64,000 nt of DNA, taken from contig DASZJG010000057.1 of NCBI GenBank assembly GCA_035948315.1, positions 117,175-181,174 on the forward strand. Reading direction: 5' to 3'. This document shows, piece by piece, positions 60,734-64,000 of this stretch (the stretch's first letter is position 1; every line of letters begins with the position of its first letter). The notes under the pieces were generated by a model. That model did no database searches, had not been told where the DNA came from, and saw only the letters and a program-made list of their open reading frames with translations. Source of the stretch: CAJCJE01 sp035948315 (GTDB taxonomy: Bacteria > Actinomycetota > Actinomycetes > Mycobacteriales > Pseudonocardiaceae). A program made the position numbers and the translations under genes.

Positions 60734-60753
60734 CATGTCAACCACATAGGATC

Positions 60754-61521
60754 ATGGGCATGGAGGATGTGCCGCTGCTGGACGGCGACTTCGAGTCGGT
60801 CGGCATCCTGGAGCCGAGCGAGATCTACCGGGCCCGCGACATCCCGACCGCGGCCGTGCTGTGCTTCTTCCCCGAGATCATCACTCAACTCGCGCAGCGG
60901 CCGGATGCGAAGCAGGTCGCGACGCTGCGCAGCGAGATCGGGCCGAACCCGGTCTGGGCGATCGAGCACGACGGGCAGCGACTGGCCGTGCTCCAACCGG
61001 GCGTCGGCGCACCGCTCGCGGTCGCGTTCCTGGAGGAGGTCATCGCGTTCGGCGTGCGGCGGGTGATCGCCTGCGGCGCGGCAGGCGCGCTCGTGCCCGA
61101 GTTGACGCTGGGTCACGCGATCATCGTGGACAGCGCCGTGCGCGACGAAGGCACCTCCTACCACTATCTGCCGCCGGCCAGGGTGATCGAGGCCGACCCG
61201 CATGCGACCGCGACCCTGGTGGAAACCCTGACCAGGCACGATGTCGCGCACCTCGTCGGCAGGGCGTGGACCACCGACGCGATCTACCGCGAGACGCGGA
61301 ACAAGGCGCGGCAACGCGTCGAGGAGGGCTGCGTCGCGGTGGACATGGAGGCGTCCGCGTTGTTCGCGGTGGCCCGGTATCGCGGCATCAGCCTCGGCCA
61401 ACTGCTGCTCGCCGGCGACTCGCTGGCCGGCGAGACCTGGGACCATCGCGGCTGGACGACTGCGCACTCCGCGCGGGAGGCGCTGTTCTGGCTCGCCGCC
61501 GACGCGGCGGTCACACTCTGA
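60754..61521 (+). CDS. Nucleoside phosphorylase-like protein
   Basis: A 255-residue protein of the PNP/UDP phosphorylase family. VLQPGVGAPLAVAFLEEVIAFGVRRVIACGAAGALVPELTLGHAIIV is the phosphate and purine binding part, and CVAVDMEASALFAVARYRG carries the ribose-binding MEAS/T-like segment. It cleaves a nucleoside with phosphate; the base is unknown. ATG 60754 or 60760; no strong RBS. Confidence 0.87.
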   Translation: MGMEDVPLLDGDFESVGILEPSEIYRARDIPTAAVLCFFPEIITQLAQRPDAKQVATLRSEIGPNPVWAIEHDGQRLAVLQPGVGAPLAVAFLEEVIAFGVRRVIACGAAGALVPELTLGHAIIVDSAVRDEGTSYHYLPPARVIEADPHATATLVETLTRHDVAHLVGRAWTTDAIYRETRNKARQRVEEGCVAVDMEASALFAVARYRGISLGQLLLAGDSLAGETWDHRGWTTAHSAREALFWLAADAAVTL

Positions 61522-61531
61522 CCGCCCGGCT

Positions 61532-62815
61532 TCAGCCCGAGGATGCGAGCCAGTCGCCGATGCGCGCGACCGCTTCCCGCGCCGCCGAACCGGACGATTC
61601 CGCGAACGTGGCGTGCAATCTCGCCAGGCTGCTCCGGCTCCGGGCCGATTCGTGATTCCTGGCCAGTGCCAACGCATCCAGCGCCGCGTCGACCGCGTCG
61701 CCGATCCGGCCGAGCCGCCTGCGGGCCTCCGCCAACGAGGCCAGGTGCACGGCGCGGAGCACCGGGAGTGTCTGGCCGAGACCGTCGATCGCCATGGACA
61801 GATCGCGTTCGGCTTCGGCCGGCAGGCCGAGATCCAGCCAGTCCCGGCCGGCGTCGCCGAGCAGCACCGCGTCGTTCACCCAGGAATTCCACGGTGTCAC
61901 CGAAGCCGGCACCGACACGGCCAACAACCGCGCCGCCTCGTCCACCCGGGACCGACACTGGCGCGGTTCGCCGCGCAGCGCGTGCACCCGAGCCTGTCTG
62001 CTCGCCACCAGCGCCAGGCCGGGACTCGGCGGCAGGCCCGCGGATCCCTTGCGGGCTATGCCGATCAGGTGGTCGGCCTTGTCCAACTCGCCGGACCAGG
62101 CGCACAGCCAACTCAGGCAGGACACGATGAAACCGCCGAGCGCGCGGTCACCCGCCCTGGCCGCGGCGCCGAGCCCGATCATCAGATACCGGCGCGCGTT
62201 GTCCCGCTGGTTCGCGTCCGCGCACAGCCATCCCACCAGTTGGGCGAGTTCCGCGATCACCCTGTTGAGACTGATCGCGGTTTCCGTGTCATAGCTGCCT
62301 TTCGCGGCAAGACGCTGCGCCCATTTCAGATCGTGGACGCCCCATTCCGCGACCAGCCTGCCGCCGCCGCGTTCGTCGAGGCCGCGCAGCTGATCGACCC
62401 GATTGCCCAGCGTGGCAACGGTTTCCGGGTCCACCGGCAGACCCTCGGAGCGCGGCGTCGGCCGACGCACCGGCTTGACCAGCCAGTCGATCGCGGCCAC
62501 GACGACATCGCCGGACCAGCTCGTGGACGGTCCGTCGGCCGAGTTCCAGACCACCCGCACGCCGGATCGCGGCCACAGGTCGCCGACCTCGATCGTCTCG
62601 CCGAGCTGTTCGGAGAGGATCACGGCCACCACCGAACGCAGCGGTGCCCTCGGTTTCACCCCACGAATCCAGTGATAGGGCGCTTTCTTGCTGATCGTGC
62701 CCGGTCCGCACACCCGGTTGATTTCCCTGGCGAGCCGATCGGGCGACCAGCCGAGCCGAGCCAAACCGTTGACCAGCACGGTATTGGCCTCGGTCGGCGA
62801 GCCGACCTCGTGCAC
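61532..62815 (-). CDS. NsdA-like TPR regulatory protein
   Basis: A 427-residue protein. The N-terminal 85 residues (LVNGLARLGWSPDRLAREINRVCGPGTISKKAPYHWIRGVKPR) look like an HTH DNA-binding domain found in actinomycete regulators such as NsdA. The rest is helical with TPR-like repeats (AGRDWLDLGLPAEAERDLSMAI, RLGRIGDAVDAALDALALARNH). NsdA-type proteins lower antibiotic production and sporulation. The GTG at 62815 has GGGGGA upstream; a longer in-frame start at 62887 is less likely. Confidence 0.75.
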   Translation of the reverse strand: MHEVGSPTEANTVLVNGLARLGWSPDRLAREINRVCGPGTISKKAPYHWIRGVKPRAPLRSVVAVILSEQLGETIEVGDLWPRSGVRVVWNSADGPSTSWSGDVVVAAIDWLVKPVRRPTPRSEGLPVDPETVATLGNRVDQLRGLDERGGGRLVAEWGVHDLKWAQRLAAKGSYDTETAISLNRVIAELAQLVGWLCADANQRDNARRYLMIGLGAAARAGDRALGGFIVSCLSWLCAWSGELDKADHLIGIARKGSAGLPPSPGLALVASRQARVHALRGEPRQCRSRVDEAARLLAVSVPASVTPWNSWVNDAVLLGDAGRDWLDLGLPAEAERDLSMAIDGLGQTLPVLRAVHLASLAEARRRLGRIGDAVDAALDALALARNHESARSRSSLARLHATFAESSGSAAREAVARIGDWLASSG

Positions 62816-62879
62816 TGTTCCCCCAAAGAATGTGCAAGCCTCGGCTGACCATATCCCCCCGAGCAGCGAAATGAAACCC

Positions 62880-63890
62880 TTATGCACGCCGGATCGGCGC
62901 CCCGACCCGGTGCAGATGCCGCAATGCGCGGATATAGGAGTCGATCAGGCCGGTCTCCTCGTAGCTGACGCCGATCTCCGCGCAGTAGTCGCGCACGATC
63001 GGGACGGCCCTGCGCAGGTTGGGCGTGGGCATGTTCGGGAACAGGTGGTGCTCGATCTGGTGGTTCAACCCGCCCAGCGCCACGTCCACCAGTACGCTGC
63101 CGCGGATGTCGCGGGAGGTGAGCACCTGGCGGCGCAGGAAGTCCAGCCCGACCTCGCCGCGCAACGTCGGCATGCCCTTGTGGTTCGGCGCGAACGTGCT
63201 GCCGAGGTACATGCCGAACAGCACCTGGTGCACGACAAGGAACAGCACGGCCTTGCCCGGCGAGAGGGCCAGGAACGGCACGGTGACGAACGCGAGGAAG
63301 TGGATGGCCAGCAGGGCCGCCTCGATCCCCCGGTGCCGCAGCGCCGGCCTGCGCAGCGCGCGCACGCTGGACACGTGCAGGTTCACGCCCTCCAGGGTGA
63401 GCAGCGGGAAGAACAGGAACGCCTGCCAGCGCCCGATCAACCGCGCGATGCCCCGGCTCGCCCGCGCCTGCTGCGTCGACCAGACCAGGATGTCCGGAAT
63501 GACGTCCGGGTCGAGATCCTCATGATTCGGGTTGGCGTGGTGGCGGGTGTGTTTGTCCATCCACCAGCCGTAGGACATGCCGATGCCCAGGTTGCCGGCG
63601 AGCAGGCCGGCGATCTCGCTGGGCCCTCGGGTGCGGAACACCTGGCGGTGCGCGAGATCGTGGGCGACCAGCGCGATCTGCACGGACACCACGGCGAGGA
63701 AGGCGGCGGTGAGCAGCTGCCACCAGGAATCGCCTGCCACGAACAGCGTTGTCCAGCCGGCCACGAAGGCCGTGGCCACCAGGCCGATCCGCGCGGTGTA
63801 GTAGCCGGGTCGCCGGTCGAGCAGCCCGGCGTCGGTGATCAGCTTGCGCAGTCGGGCGAAGTCACTGCCCTTTTCCACTGTGAGCGGCAC
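62880..63890 (-). CDS. Membrane fatty-acid desaturase
   Basis: A 336-residue integral membrane desaturase. The three histidine boxes are HDLAHR (about 77-82), HTRHH (about 114) and QIEHHLF (near 290), typical of front-end or acyl-lipid delta-type desaturases. It introduces a double bond into a fatty acid using O2. The GTG at 63890 is the most likely start, with GTG 63878 as an alternative. The TPR regulator gene follows 64 bp downstream on the same strand. Confidence 0.9.
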   Translation of the reverse strand: MPLTVEKGSDFARLRKLITDAGLLDRRPGYYTARIGLVATAFVAGWTTLFVAGDSWWQLLTAAFLAVVSVQIALVAHDLAHRQVFRTRGPSEIAGLLAGNLGIGMSYGWWMDKHTRHHANPNHEDLDPDVIPDILVWSTQQARASRGIARLIGRWQAFLFFPLLTLEGVNLHVSSVRALRRPALRHRGIEAALLAIHFLAFVTVPFLALSPGKAVLFLVVHQVLFGMYLGSTFAPNHKGMPTLRGEVGLDFLRRQVLTSRDIRGSVLVDVALGGLNHQIEHHLFPNMPTPNLRRAVPIVRDYCAEIGVSYEETGLIDSYIRALRHLHRVGAPIRRA

Positions 63891-64000
63891 GAAATCGAGT
63901 CTTCGCGACCTGGTCCGAACCGGACAGCAGGGCTGCTCCCCTCTGCCCGGTGGGGTTTACCCCACCATCGACAGTCATCGACACAGCGAAAGGCGGGGCG

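Overview
The window comes from a high-GC actinomycete. Codons are strongly GC-biased at the third position, GTG starts and 4-bp ATGA overlaps are common, and an SsgA-like sporulation/cell-division protein is present. This points to a filamentous, sporulating actinobacterium; the order Pseudonocardiales is plausible but is only inference. I found no rRNA, tRNA, CRISPR array, insertion sequence or prophage. The window looks like stable chromosome rich in catabolic and secreted-enzyme genes.

Left part (1-15.6 kb): a phenylacetate degradation locus. paaC (cut by the window edge), paaB, paaA, paaZ and a PaaH-type dehydrogenase lie on the minus strand. They diverge from paaI, paaK and a TetR regulator (probable PaaR) on the plus strand. 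Two near-palindromic sites match the actinobacterial PaaR operator, one in the divergent promoter and one in front of paaZ. Next come a two-gene membrane/copper-type module (PCuAC protein plus a His-rich protein), a SWIM-domain/SNF2-helicase pair, a PAC2 protein, a small catalase-like haem peroxidase and a DUF1707 protein.

Middle part (15.6-41 kb): a dispersed set of secreted polymer-degrading enzymes. These are a GH92 alpha-mannosidase, an SGNH esterase, GH16, GH30 and GH18 hydrolases, and a CUT1 sugar ABC importer without an ATPase gene. A ROK regulator sits between GH16 and GH30. GH16, GH30 and GH18 each end in a nearly identical ricin-type CBM13 module. GH92 and the SGNH protein share a different accessory module and an identical 14-bp LacI-type operator. 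The activities cover mannan, beta-1,3-glucan, beta-1,6-glucan and chitin, so the group reads as a fungal cell-wall-degrading locus with two regulatory arms. Interspersed are an RHH/DUF4097 pair, a DrrAB-type exporter, threonine aldolase, a phosphoesterase, an aldo/keto reductase, an adenylate cyclase and an esterase.

Right part (41-64 kb): a ROK-ALDH-ThuA-2-hydroxyacid dehydrogenase operon with its own palindrome, a sedolisin protease lacking a propeptide, a pirin, and a hydroxyquinol-type aromatic cluster. In that cluster maleylacetate reductase and the intradiol dioxygenase are fused in one protein. It is accompanied by an FAD monooxygenase, an AraC regulator and a MarR regulator. Then follow a third, atypical ROK regulator divergent from a DUF1479 oxygenase, the SsgA-like protein, a MatB-type malonyl-CoA synthetase, a BrkB/YihY membrane protein, a divergent SnoaL/nucleosidase pair with strong palindromes, a TPR-type regulator and a fatty-acid desaturase.
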